Below, in pieces: positions 16,104 through 24,268 of a DNA stretch of 64,000 nucleotides. The number at the start of each line of letters is the position of its first letter. Within the stretch, counting starts at the first letter, position 1. Made by a program: the position numbers and the translations under genes. This stretch comes from Bradyrhizobium sp. WSM3983 (GTDB lineage: Bacteria; Pseudomonadota; Alphaproteobacteria; Rhizobiales; Xanthobacteraceae), in contig NZ_AXAY01000003.1 in the NCBI RefSeq assembly GCF_000473045.1, positions 372,001 through 436,000 on the forward strand, in the 5' to 3' direction. The notes beneath the pieces were generated by a model that saw only the letters and a program-made list of their open reading frames with translations, had not been told where the DNA came from and did not search any database.

Positions 16104-17969
16104 ATGAATCGCAGAGAGCGCCGGATCGCGGCCACACAATCCGGAAAAGCGACGCCGGCGGCGCTTTGTCAGGCGGGCTTCACGCATCTTCAATCGGGAC
16201 GACTTGCCGAGGCCGAGCTGTGCTGCCAGCAGGCGCTGACTCTGGACGAGCAGCACCCGGATGCCCTCCATTTGCTGGGCGTGCTTTGTTTTCACGCGCA
16301 GCAGCCCGACGCCGCCGTGGAATGGATCGGGCGCGCAGTCCGGCAGCTACCGAAGGCCGAATATCTCCTGAGCCTCGCCATGGTGCTGGAGCGGCAGGGC
16401 CGGCTCGAGGACGCACGGCAACATTACAGCCGGGCCTTGAGCCTCAAACTGGAGGATGCGGGCCTCTGGAATCACCTCGGCAACCTCCTCTGGCAACTCG
16501 CGCGCAAGGACGAGGCCGCGCTGCACTTGCAGCAGGCGCTGAAGCTGAATCCGCAATATTGGGAGGCCGCGCATAATTGCGGCATGCTGCTGCTCGAACT
16601 CGGCCGGCATGCGGAAGCCGTAAAATGCTTCGACATCGCGGAGAAGCTGACTCCAGCTTCCGCAGCCCTGTACCAAATGCGCGCCGTCTGCCTCTCGGCT
16701 GTGAACCGGTTCGAGGAAGCGGAGGCCGACTACGAAAAATCCATCGCGCTGGATCCGAGTCTCGCGGAAACGCACAACAATCTCGGCCTGCTGCATTGGC
16801 GATTTGGCCGACTGGAGCAGGCCTTTGCCTGCTTCGATCGGGCGCTGGCCCTTCGACCTGATTTTCATGCCGTGCTCAACAACAAGGCCGTGGTCTTGTT
16901 GCATCTGCAATTGCTGGATGAAGCGTTCGCGACCCTGCACAGATCGCTGGCGGCCGCCCCCAACGATGCGCAGACGCTGTTCTATCTGGCCACGCTTCAG
17001 CTCTTGACCGGCGACTTCGAGCGCGGCTGGCGCGCGCGCGAGGCGCGTTGGCGGCTTCCCTCCGTCGGTCTGGTCGATCGCGGCTTTTCGCAAGCCCTTT
17101 GGCGTGGCGACCAGCCGATTGAAGGCAAGACCATCTTGCTTCACTCCGACGAAGGACTGGGCGATGCGATCCAGTTCGCCCGCTACGTGCCGATGGTGGC
17201 CGCGCTCGGCGCCCGGGTGATCCTCGAGGTCGAGCCTCCGATCCAGCAGCTTTTGGGTGGCATCAAAGGAGTCGCAGATTGTGTCGGCCGATCGTCAACG
17301 CCGGCTTTCGACCTGCACTGCCCGCTTGGAACGCTGCCACTCGCGTTCAGGACACGCATCGATACAATCCCGCTCGCAGAGGGATACGTTCCTGCGCCGC
17401 CGGCGTCGCGCGTGAAGGCGTGGCAAGAACGGCTTGAACACCGGCTTGAACACCGGCTTGGTCCTCGCACCCGCTTCCGCGTCGGTCTGGTCTGGGCGGG
17501 CAATCCGGATCACAAGAACGATCACAATCGATCGATGGCGCTACGCACGCTTGCGCCGCTGTTGGATTGCGATGTCCAGTTCGTCTCCTTGCAAAAAGGC
17601 GTCCGGGATCAGGACCGCGCCTTCCTCGCAGAACGTTCCGACATTGTCGACCTCACGCACCATCTGACGGATTTCAGCGAAACAGCGGCGCTGATCTCCT
17701 GTCTCGACCTGGTGATCTCGGTCGACACCAGCGTCGCCCACCTCGCCGGCGCGCTCGGCGCTCCCGTCTGGACGCTGGTGCCCTTCAACCCGGACTGGCG
17801 CTGGCTGCTCAACCGCGATGACAGCCCGTGGTATCGGTCGATGCGGCTGTTCAGGCAAGCAAAGCGAGGCGACTGGGCCAGCGTGGTGGACGACGCTCGC
17901 GTCGAACTCGAGAGGCAAATCGCCGCGTGGCGGGCAAGGCAAGATCAGGCTTCGCTCCTGCCTGTGTAA
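16104..17969 (+). CDS. TPR protein fused to a glycosyltransferase-9-like domain
   Basis: 621 residues, no signal peptide. Residues about 20-320 are a run of tetratricopeptide repeats (for example NHLGNLLWQLARKDEAALHL, NNLGLLHWRFGRLEQAFACF). The C-terminal 280 residues resemble the heptosyltransferase/GT9 fold: LHSDEGLGDAIQFARYVPM, VGLVWAGNPDHKNDHNRS and ISVDTSVAHLAGALGAPVW, the last being the nucleotide-sugar site. TPR-GT fusions of this kind occur in alphaproteobacteria and are linked to protein or surface glycosylation, but the target here is unknown. A 12-bp in-frame tandem repeat near 17430-17461 encodes ERLEHRLEHRL. No partner gene adjoins it. Confidence 0.85.
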   Translation: MNRRERRIAATQSGKATPAALCQAGFTHLQSGRLAEAELCCQQALTLDEQHPDALHLLGVLCFHAQQPDAAVEWIGRAVRQLPKAEYLLSLAMVLERQGRLEDARQHYSRALSLKLEDAGLWNHLGNLLWQLARKDEAALHLQQALKLNPQYWEAAHNCGMLLLELGRHAEAVKCFDIAEKLTPASAALYQMRAVCLSAVNRFEEAEADYEKSIALDPSLAETHNNLGLLHWRFGRLEQAFACFDRALALRPDFHAVLNNKAVVLLHLQLLDEAFATLHRSLAAAPNDAQTLFYLATLQLLTGDFERGWRAREARWRLPSVGLVDRGFSQALWRGDQPIEGKTILLHSDEGLGDAIQFARYVPMVAALGARVILEVEPPIQQLLGGIKGVADCVGRSSTPAFDLHCPLGTLPLAFRTRIDTIPLAEGYVPAPPASRVKAWQERLEHRLEHRLGPRTRFRVGLVWAGNPDHKNDHNRSMALRTLAPLLDCDVQFVSLQKGVRDQDRAFLAERSDIVDLTHHLTDFSETAALISCLDLVISVDTSVAHLAGALGAPVWTLVPFNPDWRWLLNRDDSPWYRSMRLFRQAKRGDWASVVDDARVELERQIAAWRARQDQASLLPV

Positions 17970-18005
17970 TCCCCCCGGCTCCGCACGTGTCTCGGCTTTT
18001 GCGCG

Positions 18006-18164
18006 ATGCTCACAAAGAAGATCACCTTGCGACACCTCGCCTGGGGTCTCACCATCTCTAGCGCAATATTCAACGCTGTCGCACTGCCGGTGCTGTCTTG
18101 CACGACGCCATCGGACTGCGCCTTCCGCTGCCCGTTCGGTGAAGGCGAACGTCGCGGCGTCTAG
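18006..18164 (+). CDS. Possible small secreted Cys-rich peptide
   Basis: 52-codon frame from ATG 18006. Residues 1-32 look like a secretion signal (basic KK, then hydrophobic AWGLTISSAIFNAVALPVL), followed by a short tail with three cysteines (SCTTPSDCAFRCPF). No convincing ribosome site is present upstream, and the frame lies in degenerate sequence between the TPR gene and a transporter remnant, so it may be chance. Confidence 0.25.
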   Translation: MLTKKITLRHLAWGLTISSAIFNAVALPVLSCTTPSDCAFRCPFGEGERRGV

Positions 18165-18173
18165 CAGCCAGCT

Positions 18174-18270
18174 CTACGCCGCCCGCAACACAGGCGCCGG
18201 CGGCTGCGACCAGCGGCCGACGCCCAACAAGAGGAAGCCCACGAAGCAATGCGCTCGGAGAAGTAACGCG
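18174..18270 (-). pseudogene. Remnant of an MFS transporter gene
   Basis: On the minus strand the last codons read SQPPAPVLRAA-stop, against PSQPPAPVLRTA-stop in the intact MFS gene at 20134. At DNA level 18174-18213 matches 20134-20173 at roughly 34 of 40 bases. Just before it, CFVGFLLLGVG resembles IMGFLWMGVG of the same protein, but about 70 codons between the two blocks are missing. It is therefore a decayed paralogue with an internal deletion in the same orientation as the intact copy. Confidence 0.65.
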
Positions 18271-18292
18271 GTGTCCTCCGAGCGCAGCGGCT

Positions 18293-19195
18293 TCATTTCA
18301 CGGCCGGGAGGCCTGCTACGGCTGAAGGAGTCGGATTGTTGAGGCATTTGGGATGGCCGAAGCCGCTTGCGCTTTGGCCGACGCCGCCCTGACCAGTAGG
18401 AGCCTGTCCGGTCCCGCCGGTTCCGTCGGCATTCGCCGTGATGTCGAATATGATGTTGTCTGGGTGGTTCGCGTCAGCGACTCCCTGAACCCCTTGAAAC
18501 TCATCGAACCCAAGAGCGTGACGAGTCCGCCACGCGACCATATGATCGGTGCACGAAGTGTCGCCACTGACACCCAGACCACCCACTCTCTGTCCAGCCT
18601 TGTAGAGTGCAAGGCCGCCGCCGAATACGTTCACGCCACCAATTCGTTTTCCGACCATCGGATCAACGTTCGTACCGAAGGCTTGGCTGTTGACCGGAGT
18701 CGGATTGAAACTTGCTGGAGTGACGCCCCCAAACCCGGGCTGATTGCCATAAGCAACGCCGGTGTCCACAGGGTTGCTATGCTGTAGGCCGTAGAGGCTG
18801 CCGCCAGGTTGAACGGCCGAGAACAAGTTGGCCGTCGACAATGCAAGACCGGCTGGGAATGCGCTGCCGGCGGGAGTGGCGTTATGGCCAAGGCTAAAAT
18901 CATTCGCAGTATTTGCTTTCTGGGCGGAAATCGCGCGGCTGCCAAGCCATTGGGCGGTGAATTGGCTGCCGGAGAATGCAACCGCGCAAACCGTACCATC
19001 GCGGTCAATGATCGTGCCCCACATGTGAAAGCCAAGCCCGCCATTTGGGCCATTCGTCGGCGTAAGAGATCCGACCAAAGCGGATCGAAGCTGCGATAGA
19101 TTGGGCAAGGATCCACAGTCCGCCATGGCGGGACCGGCAAGCAGCGCGGCGAGGACACTGACGGAACACGAAAGCAGATGTCGCTGAACAAACAT
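18293..19195 (-). CDS. Secreted heme-binding protein, HbpS/GlcG (DUF336) family
   Basis: 300 residues with a clear signal peptide (cleavage after GPAMA, near residue 25). The mature part has the DUF336 pattern: IIDRDGTVCAVAFSG, WLGSRAISAQKANTANDFS and a later LYGLQHSNPV, then GGGLALYKAGQRVGGLGVSGD. Members bind heme or corrinoid-like ligands. Insertions rich in Gly, Asn and Pro and a 55-residue Gly-rich C-terminal extension make it longer than the usual 140-200 residues. It is divergent from the cytochrome c gene, and the two share a 312-bp control region, which suggests a joint periplasmic redox or heme role. Function is otherwise unknown. Confidence 0.82.
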   Translation of the reverse strand: MFVQRHLLSCSVSVLAALLAGPAMADCGSLPNLSQLRSALVGSLTPTNGPNGGLGFHMWGTIIDRDGTVCAVAFSGSQFTAQWLGSRAISAQKANTANDFSLGHNATPAGSAFPAGLALSTANLFSAVQPGGSLYGLQHSNPVDTGVAYGNQPGFGGVTPASFNPTPVNSQAFGTNVDPMVGKRIGGVNVFGGGLALYKAGQRVGGLGVSGDTSCTDHMVAWRTRHALGFDEFQGVQGVADANHPDNIIFDITANADGTGGTGQAPTGQGGVGQSASGFGHPKCLNNPTPSAVAGLPAVK

Positions 19196-19433
19196 TGGCT
19201 ACTCCTCTGCAAATTACACGTGACTTGAAATTGTATGGTGGGAGCCCCCTCAATTTCGTCTGGAAGTCAGACCGTAGGTTCACGCCCCGACAGGTGTTTT
19301 GTGTGTCAACACCTCTTACGTGTCATGCAATTTTGATCTTCGCCTCACGCGAAGCGTGCCCAAACACAACTTTCGCGTCTGCATGAATCCGCGTGAACTC
19401 AGAGCATTCGTAGGCTTAGGCCGGAAGCCAATC

Positions 19434-19447
19434 TTGACGTGCGTCAA
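19434..19447 (+). promoter_or_regulatory. FixK/FNR-type box
   Basis: TTGACGTGCGTCAA fits the FixK2/FNR pattern TTGA-N6-TCAA, with the symmetry extended to TTGAC-N4-GTCAA. Its centre (19440.5) lies 67 bp before the cytochrome c start, so a start of transcription near 19482 would place it at about -41.5, the class II activator position. A TAGCAAT-like -10 box lies near 19469. Microaerobic induction is the inference. The remaining shared region 19196-19433 also contains a 7-bp inverted repeat, AGGTGTT/AACACCT (19292-19314). Confidence 0.6.
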
Positions 19448-19507
19448 ACTGTCGGGGAGCGAAACGGCTAGCAATTGAAATCTTACTAACCAGCGTCGGA
19501 GCGCGAC

Positions 19508-19957
19508 ATGGTAAAATGTGGTGTAAAATGTTTGATATTTGCCGGTCTTGCCGCTGGGTTCGCCGCTGCGGTTCAGGCTGAAGACCTCGACATCGGCAAG
19601 TCAGAATTTCAGTCTTCGTGCGCGAGTTGTCATGGTGCGGATGCGAGGGGCAAAGGACCGGTTAGCGACCAGCTTAAGATACCGCCTCCCGATTTGACGA
19701 TGTTGGCCAGGAACAACAACGGCGTGTTTCCCACGAACGTTGTTTATGAAACCATAGACGGAATGAAAACAGTTCCCGCTCACGGTACCCGTGAAATGCC
19801 AATTTGGGGGGAGCGATTCAACCCCATAATCAACCTGCCTCACTATGTTGATCCGTCTTATTGGAAGATGGCCGGGCCGGAGCAAAGCCCGGAAGTCGTC
19901 GTGCGAAAACGCATCCTCGCTGTTATCGATTATCTGAGTCGCATTCAGCTAAAATAG
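19508..19957 (+). CDS. Periplasmic c-type cytochrome
   Basis: 149 residues. Signal peptide of about 24 residues ending in VQA, then one class I heme site CASCH near residues 38-42 (His as fifth ligand) with ADARGKGPVSDQLKIPPPDL after it. The sixth ligand is probably a Met in GTREMPIWGERF. It resembles mono-heme cytochrome c subunits or electron donors in which this signature precedes a short C-terminal helix (VVVRKRILAVIDYLSRIQ). The gene is more AT-rich than its neighbours and is preceded by a FixK/FNR-type box, suggesting use under low oxygen. The redox partner is not encoded nearby. Confidence 0.9.
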   Translation: MVKCGVKCLIFAGLAAGFAAAVQAEDLDIGKSEFQSSCASCHGADARGKGPVSDQLKIPPPDLTMLARNNNGVFPTNVVYETIDGMKTVPAHGTREMPIWGERFNPIINLPHYVDPSYWKMAGPEQSPEVVVRKRILAVIDYLSRIQLK

Positions 19958-20133
19958 CAACCGACAAGCATTGAGATTCCCTGCCCATCACGCTTGAGCG
20001 CCCTCCAAAGTGGAGGGTAAAAAGTTTGCTTGCGCCGCAGTCGACCAAGCCGCGGCACAACGAGCCATCACGACCAGGCAGCGCGGCGTCCGCTCAAAGC
20101 CCGCAAGCTGACGAGTGTGACCACACGCCCCGC

Positions 20134-21372
20134 CTACGCCGTCCGCAACACCGGCGCCGGCGGTTGCGACGGCCGGATCAGCGCGAACGTGACCTGGATG
20201 ATGCCGCCGGCCAGTCCCAGCGCCACGCCGATGCGCCAGGCCATATTGTAGGAGCCGAGCGCGTCGTAGATCACCCCTCCTCCGTAGGCACCGAGGAAGC
20301 TGCCGATCTGGTGGCTCATGAAGGCGAGGCCCTGGATCATGGCCTGCCAGCGCAGGCCGAACATCTCGGCGACGGCGCCCGCGACCAGCGGGCCGACGCC
20401 CATCCAGAGGAAGCCCATGATGGCGCCGAACAGCAGCGTCGAGAACGGCGTCGCCGGCAGCATGAAGTACCAGGCCAGCGCCAGCGAACGCAGGATGTAG
20501 ATGCCACCTAACAGCGCGAGCTTGTTCCAGCGCTGGCCGGCCCAGCCGAAGAACAGCGAGCCCAGCACGTTGAAGCCGCCGATCATGCCGAGCGTCTGCG
20601 CACTCAGCATCGGATCGAGGCCGCAGATCGCCAGATACGACGGCAGATGCGTGGTGAGGAACACGAGCTGCATGCCGCAAACGAGATAGGCGCAGGTCAT
20701 CACCATGAAGGAGGCATTGCCGAACGCCAATTTGGCGACGGACGCGGCCGTGGCATCGCCGATGTCATCGGCGGCGGGCTTCGGCAGCGGGATGGCGTCG
20801 ACGCGGCCGGCGTACCAGGCGGCGGGGATCATCAGCACCGACATGACAACGAAGCCGGCGAGACCGACGCGCCAGCCGAAGCCCTCGTTGAGCATCTGCC
20901 CGATCGGCGCCGACAGCAGCGCGCCGAGCGACCCTGCGCCGGAGACGATGCCGAGCACGGTGGATCGCACCGTCGCCGGCACTGCGCGTGCCGCCACCGA
21001 CATCGCGATCGCGGCCGCGGTGCAGGCGAGCGAGGTACCGATCAGCACGCCGGCGCCGATCATGATGCTGACGAGACCGTTCGCGGTGGTCATCAAAGCG
21101 AGGCCCGCGATGTACATCAGCGATCCCACGATCATGATGGGGCGGAAGCCGTAACGCACCGTCATCGCACCGGCGAGCGGCTGGAGAAATCCCCAGGCGA
21201 GGTTCTGCACCGCCAGCGCCAGCGTAAAATCCGACACCGAGAGGTGGATGTCGTGCGTCAGCGGCTGCATGAAGATGCCGAGCGACTGCCGCAGCCCCAT
21301 GCTCAGCGTCAGCATGATCGAGGCGCCGATCAGGATCGGCAAAGTCGGACGCAGGACCTGCAACAGGGGCAT
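20134..21372 (-). CDS. MFS transporter
   Basis: 412-residue, about 12-helix inner-membrane carrier of the major facilitator superfamily. The N-terminal half starts LPILIGASIMLTLSMGLRQSLGIF and has the loop 2-3 signature region (AVRYGFRPIMIVGS). ATG 21372 has GGGAG seven bases upstream; the in-frame extension to 21417 would cross the promoter. It is divergent from a TetR regulator, with a perfect operator-like palindrome between them, so expression is likely substrate-induced. Substrate not predictable; family resemblance is to anion/organic-acid and drug exporters. A decayed paralogue tail lies at 18174. Confidence 0.92.
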   Translation of the reverse strand: MPLLQVLRPTLPILIGASIMLTLSMGLRQSLGIFMQPLTHDIHLSVSDFTLALAVQNLAWGFLQPLAGAMTVRYGFRPIMIVGSLMYIAGLALMTTANGLVSIMIGAGVLIGTSLACTAAAIAMSVAARAVPATVRSTVLGIVSGAGSLGALLSAPIGQMLNEGFGWRVGLAGFVVMSVLMIPAAWYAGRVDAIPLPKPAADDIGDATAASVAKLAFGNASFMVMTCAYLVCGMQLVFLTTHLPSYLAICGLDPMLSAQTLGMIGGFNVLGSLFFGWAGQRWNKLALLGGIYILRSLALAWYFMLPATPFSTLLFGAIMGFLWMGVGPLVAGAVAEMFGLRWQAMIQGLAFMSHQIGSFLGAYGGGVIYDALGSYNMAWRIGVALGLAGGIIQVTFALIRPSQPPAPVLRTA

Positions 21373-21432
21373 TTTTTGTCTCCCTCGTGGGCGCTGGACG
21401 CGCGCCGGCATCTGCAATCGGCGTTGATTTTG

Positions 21433-21452
21433 ATTACACAGACCTGTGTAAT
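21433..21452. promoter_or_regulatory. TetR operator palindrome
   Basis: Two perfect 9-bp arms, ATTACACAG and CTGTGTAAT, separated by AC. It lies 60 bp upstream of the MFS start and 50 bp upstream of the TetR start. This is the size and position expected for a TetR-dimer operator that controls both genes. Confidence 0.85.
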
Positions 21453-21502
21453 TAGTCTATAGGTAGCGGGCGCTGTCAAGCGAAGAGGATGTTCGTCACC
21501 GC

Positions 21503-22108
21503 ATGGCTCCCCCGCCCGCCCCACAGACGATGAAAGAGCGGATCCTCGAGACCGCCGACAAGCTGTTCTATCTGCAGGGCATTCGCGCCATCGGCGTCGA
21601 CACGATTGCGGCCGAGATCGGCATCAGCAAACGCACGCTCTACAACCACTTCCCCTCCAAGGACGCGCTGATCGCGGCCTATCTCGAGCGCCGCTTCGTG
21701 GCTCAGCGCCCCTCCGACAAGCCGCCGGCCGAGCAAATCCTCGCCACCTTCGATTCGCTGGAGCGGCGCTTCGCGGCGAAGGATTTTCGCGGCTGCCCAT
21801 TCGTGAATGCCGTCGCCGAGCTCGGGCCGACGGATCGCGCCGTGAAGAAAATCGCTATCGCCTTCAAGGAGAGCCGCCGCGTCTGGTTTCGCGAGCGGCT
21901 GAACGAGCTTGGTGTTGCGGACGCGGATGCGCTCGCAACGCAGCTCGTGCTGCTGGTCGACGGCTCGATCGCGCAAGACCTCGTCCGCGATGACCCCGCG
22001 ATGGCCCGTGCGGCCAAGGAAGCGGCGAAGGTGCTGTTGCGGAATGCGGGTGTGGATGTCGGCGGTGATGCGGCGATGGCAAAGGGACGCAAGCCCGCGC
22101 CGCAATAG
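21503..22108 (+). CDS. TetR-family regulator
   Basis: 201 residues. N-terminal helix-turn-helix with RILETADKLFYLQGIRAIG, then VDTIAAEIGISKRTLYNHF and SKDALIAAYLERRF; the C-terminal ligand domain includes FRGCPFVNAVAELG, where the Cys may line the pocket. It probably represses the divergent MFS exporter through the palindrome at 21433-21452. A short hydrophilic tail follows the fold. Ligand unknown. The gene is followed by an intergenic repeat. Confidence 0.93.
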   Translation: MAPPPAPQTMKERILETADKLFYLQGIRAIGVDTIAAEIGISKRTLYNHFPSKDALIAAYLERRFVAQRPSDKPPAEQILATFDSLERRFAAKDFRGCPFVNAVAELGPTDRAVKKIAIAFKESRRVWFRERLNELGVADADALATQLVLLVDGSIAQDLVRDDPAMARAAKEAAKVLLRNAGVDVGGDAAMAKGRKPAPQ

Positions 22109-22112
22109 CAAT

Positions 22113-22254
22113 GTCGTCCCGGACAAGCGCAGCGAAGCGGAGCGCAGATCCGGGACCCATAACCACAGGCCGTAGTTTGACGAAGACTCGGAGTTGCCAG
22201 TTTGCACCATAACCGCTTCCTGTGGTTATGGGTCCCGGCCTTCGCCGGGACGAC
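22113..22254. repeat. Intergenic palindromic repeat
   Basis: Outer arms GTCGTCCCGG (22113-22122) and CCGGGACGAC (22245-22254), and a perfect 20-bp inner pair at 22150-22169 and 22219-22238 (GGACCCATAACCACAGG core). It lies between the convergent TetR and pleD genes. It belongs to the GTCGTCCCGGA-type repeats common in Bradyrhizobiaceae. Confidence 0.85.
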
Positions 22255-22296
22255 ACCGAAGATGGGGCGCTACCTCACGGAAGATGGGACGCTGCC

Positions 22297-23670
22297 TCAC
22301 GCCGCCTGCGATACCACGCGATTGCGGCCATCGTGCTTGGCACGATACAGCGCCATGTCGGCGCGCTTGAGAACGTCGGCGACAGCCTCGCCCTTCTGCT
22401 CCAGCGTGGTCAGCCCGATCGAGATCGTGACCTCGACGCGCTTGGTGCCCTTGTGGACGGCAAAGGGCTCGCCGGCGATCGAGCGGCGCAGGCGCTCGGC
22501 GACCATGCCGGCAACGTGGAGATCGGTCTCCGGCATCACGATGACGAACTCCTCGCCGCCGTAGCGGCAGGCGAGATCGATGCCGCGGATCGATTTGCGC
22601 ACGCGCACCGCGAATTCGCGCAGCACGTCATCGCCGCCGTCGTGGCCAAAATTATCGTTGATGGACTTGAAATAGTCGATGTCCAAAATCATCAACGCCA
22701 GCGGCTTGCCGCGGGTCGAGGCCTGCTCGGCCAGCGTCGCCAGATGGCTCTCCATGTAGCGGCGATTGTGCAGGCCGGTGAGCGCGTCGGTGATCGCCAT
22801 CTCGATCGAGTTCTGCACGTTGTCGCGCAAATGATCGGTGTAGCGGCGGCGGCGGATCTGGGTGCGGGCGCGCGCCAGCAGCTCGGTCTTGTCGATCGGA
22901 CGCAGCAGATAGTCGCTGACGCCGATCTCGAGGCCGCGAAGCAGCCGCGTGGCATTTTCCGCTTCCGCGATCGCGAGGATCGGCACGTGGCGGGTGCGCT
23001 CCAGCGAGCGCGCCTGGCTGCAGAGCCGCAGCCCGTCGAAATTGTTCAGGTCGAGCGAGACGATCAAGAGATCGTAATTGCCCTCGGCGGCGTGGAACAG
23101 CGCTTCAGTCGGATTCTTCTCGACGTCGATGGTGTGCTCTGCGGCGAGGATCGTCGCCAGCCGCTCATAGGACGACTGCCGGTCGTCGACCAAAAGGATG
23201 CGGCCGCCCTTGCCTGCATCGGCGATGGCGCTGCGCTCGGGCGCCTGCATGCCGATCTCGAGCGAGGTGATGGCGCGCATGCGCAGTTCGTCCGTCATCA
23301 TCTTCAGCCGCGTCAGCGAGCGCACGCGCGCGATCAACACGACGTCGGAGACGGGTTTTGTCAGAAAGTCATCGGCGCCGGCTTCCAGTCCGCGGTTGCG
23401 GTCGGACGGGCTGTCGAGCGCGGTGACCATGACGACGGGAATGTGGTGCGTGGCCGGATCGGTCTTGAGGCGACGACAGACTTCAAAGCCGTCCATGTCA
23501 GGCATCATCACGTCGAGCAGGATGATGTCGCATTCGGCGCGGCGGGCCAGCGCCAGCGCATCGGTGCCGTTCGAGGCGGTCATCACGTCGAAATATTCGG
23601 CGGACAGGCGGGCTTCGAGGAGTTTGACGTTGGCGGGAACGTCATCGACAACCAGGATACGCGCGGACAC
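22297..23670 (-). CDS. pleD: PleD-type response regulator diguanylate cyclase
   Basis: 457-residue cytoplasmic enzyme making cyclic di-GMP from two GTP. Two receiver domains come first (Asp53 in LLDVMMPDMDG is the phosphoacceptor; the second receiver is degenerate), then a GGDEF domain with GGEEF at 371-375 and the product-inhibition site RGID (362-365) five residues before it. Numbering is close to Caulobacter PleD. The GTG at 23670 has GGAAGTGAG upstream and gives VSARILVVDD; extensions to 23757 would overlap divK. It follows divK by 14 bp, the classical divK-pleD operon that links cell-cycle phosphorelay to polar development. Confidence 0.96.
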   Translation of the reverse strand: MSARILVVDDVPANVKLLEARLSAEYFDVMTASNGTDALALARRAECDIILLDVMMPDMDGFEVCRRLKTDPATHHIPVVMVTALDSPSDRNRGLEAGADDFLTKPVSDVVLIARVRSLTRLKMMTDELRMRAITSLEIGMQAPERSAIADAGKGGRILLVDDRQSSYERLATILAAEHTIDVEKNPTEALFHAAEGNYDLLIVSLDLNNFDGLRLCSQARSLERTRHVPILAIAEAENATRLLRGLEIGVSDYLLRPIDKTELLARARTQIRRRRYTDHLRDNVQNSIEMAITDALTGLHNRRYMESHLATLAEQASTRGKPLALMILDIDYFKSINDNFGHDGGDDVLREFAVRVRKSIRGIDLACRYGGEEFVIVMPETDLHVAGMVAERLRRSIAGEPFAVHKGTKRVEVTISIGLTTLEQKGEAVADVLKRADMALYRAKHDGRNRVVSQAA

Positions 23671-23684
23671 TTTGCACTCACTTC

Positions 23685-24050
23685 CTATCCGATAAAACGC
23701 CGGACCGTCTCTATGAATTTGCCGACCGAGATCGGCTTGGACAAATAAGCTTCGCACCCGCCCTCGCGGATGCGCTCTTCGTCGCCCTTCATCGCGAAGG
23801 CCGTGACCGCGACGACGGGAATGGCGCGCAGCTCCGGATCGTCCTTGATCCAGCGCGTCACCTCGAGGCCTGAGACCTGCGGCAATTGGATATCCATCAG
23901 CACCAGGTCGGGCCGCATCTTGCGTACGAGGTCGAGCGCCTCGTAGCCGTTGCTGGTGCCGGAGGTCTGGTAGCCATGCGCCTCCAACAGGTCGCGGAAG
24001 AGCTTCATGTTGAGCTCGTTGTCTTCCACGATCAGGACGGTCTTAGCCAT
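23685..24050 (-). CDS. divK: Single-domain response regulator DivK
   Basis: 121-residue stand-alone receiver. Acidic pocket Glu9-Asp10, phosphoacceptor Asp53 ([10 protein letters not shown]), Thr in [13 protein letters not shown] and Lys in YLSKPIS complete the set. It has no output domain, as expected for DivK, which signals by binding partners such as DivL, PleC, DivJ and the PleD kinase side. First gene of the divK-pleD operon. Two GANTC sites (24126-24130 and 24143-24147) lie just upstream, compatible with CcrM-linked cell-cycle control. Confidence 0.96.
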   Translation of the reverse strand: MAKTVLIVEDNELNMKLFRDLLEAHGYQTSGTSNGYEALDLVRKMRPDLVLMDIQLPQVSGLEVTRWIKDDPELRAIPVVAVTAFAMKGDEERIREGGCEAYLSKPISVGKFIETVRRFIG

Positions 24051-24268
24051 CCCGCCCTCCTGTTTGGTCCAAAAGACCGATGCATGTGACGCCTCAGGCG
24101 CCGCTTTCCGGCGCTTCGAAAACTGGATTCAAACTAGCCTCAGATTCGCTTGAGTTTCGTTAAACCCGAGGGGCCACTTTCTGCGATGTGGTTTCCAGTT
24201 GCTTGCCCCGGGGTCGCAAGACTCAGGCACGAGACTCGGGCATGATGCAAAGTAGACACCGAAAGTTA

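Noticed and set aside
17430..17461. 12-bp tandem repeat in the TPR/GT gene
   Set aside because: In frame, two and a half units, simple slippage; not a CRISPR or regulatory array.
22222..23748. 508-codon plus-strand frame opposite pleD
   Set aside because: Shadow; receiver and GGEEF motifs are on the minus strand.
24051..24180. CtrA-like site (TTGA-N6-TTAA near 24150) before divK
   Set aside because: The spacing and the first half do not fit TTAA-N7-TTAA; too weak to call.
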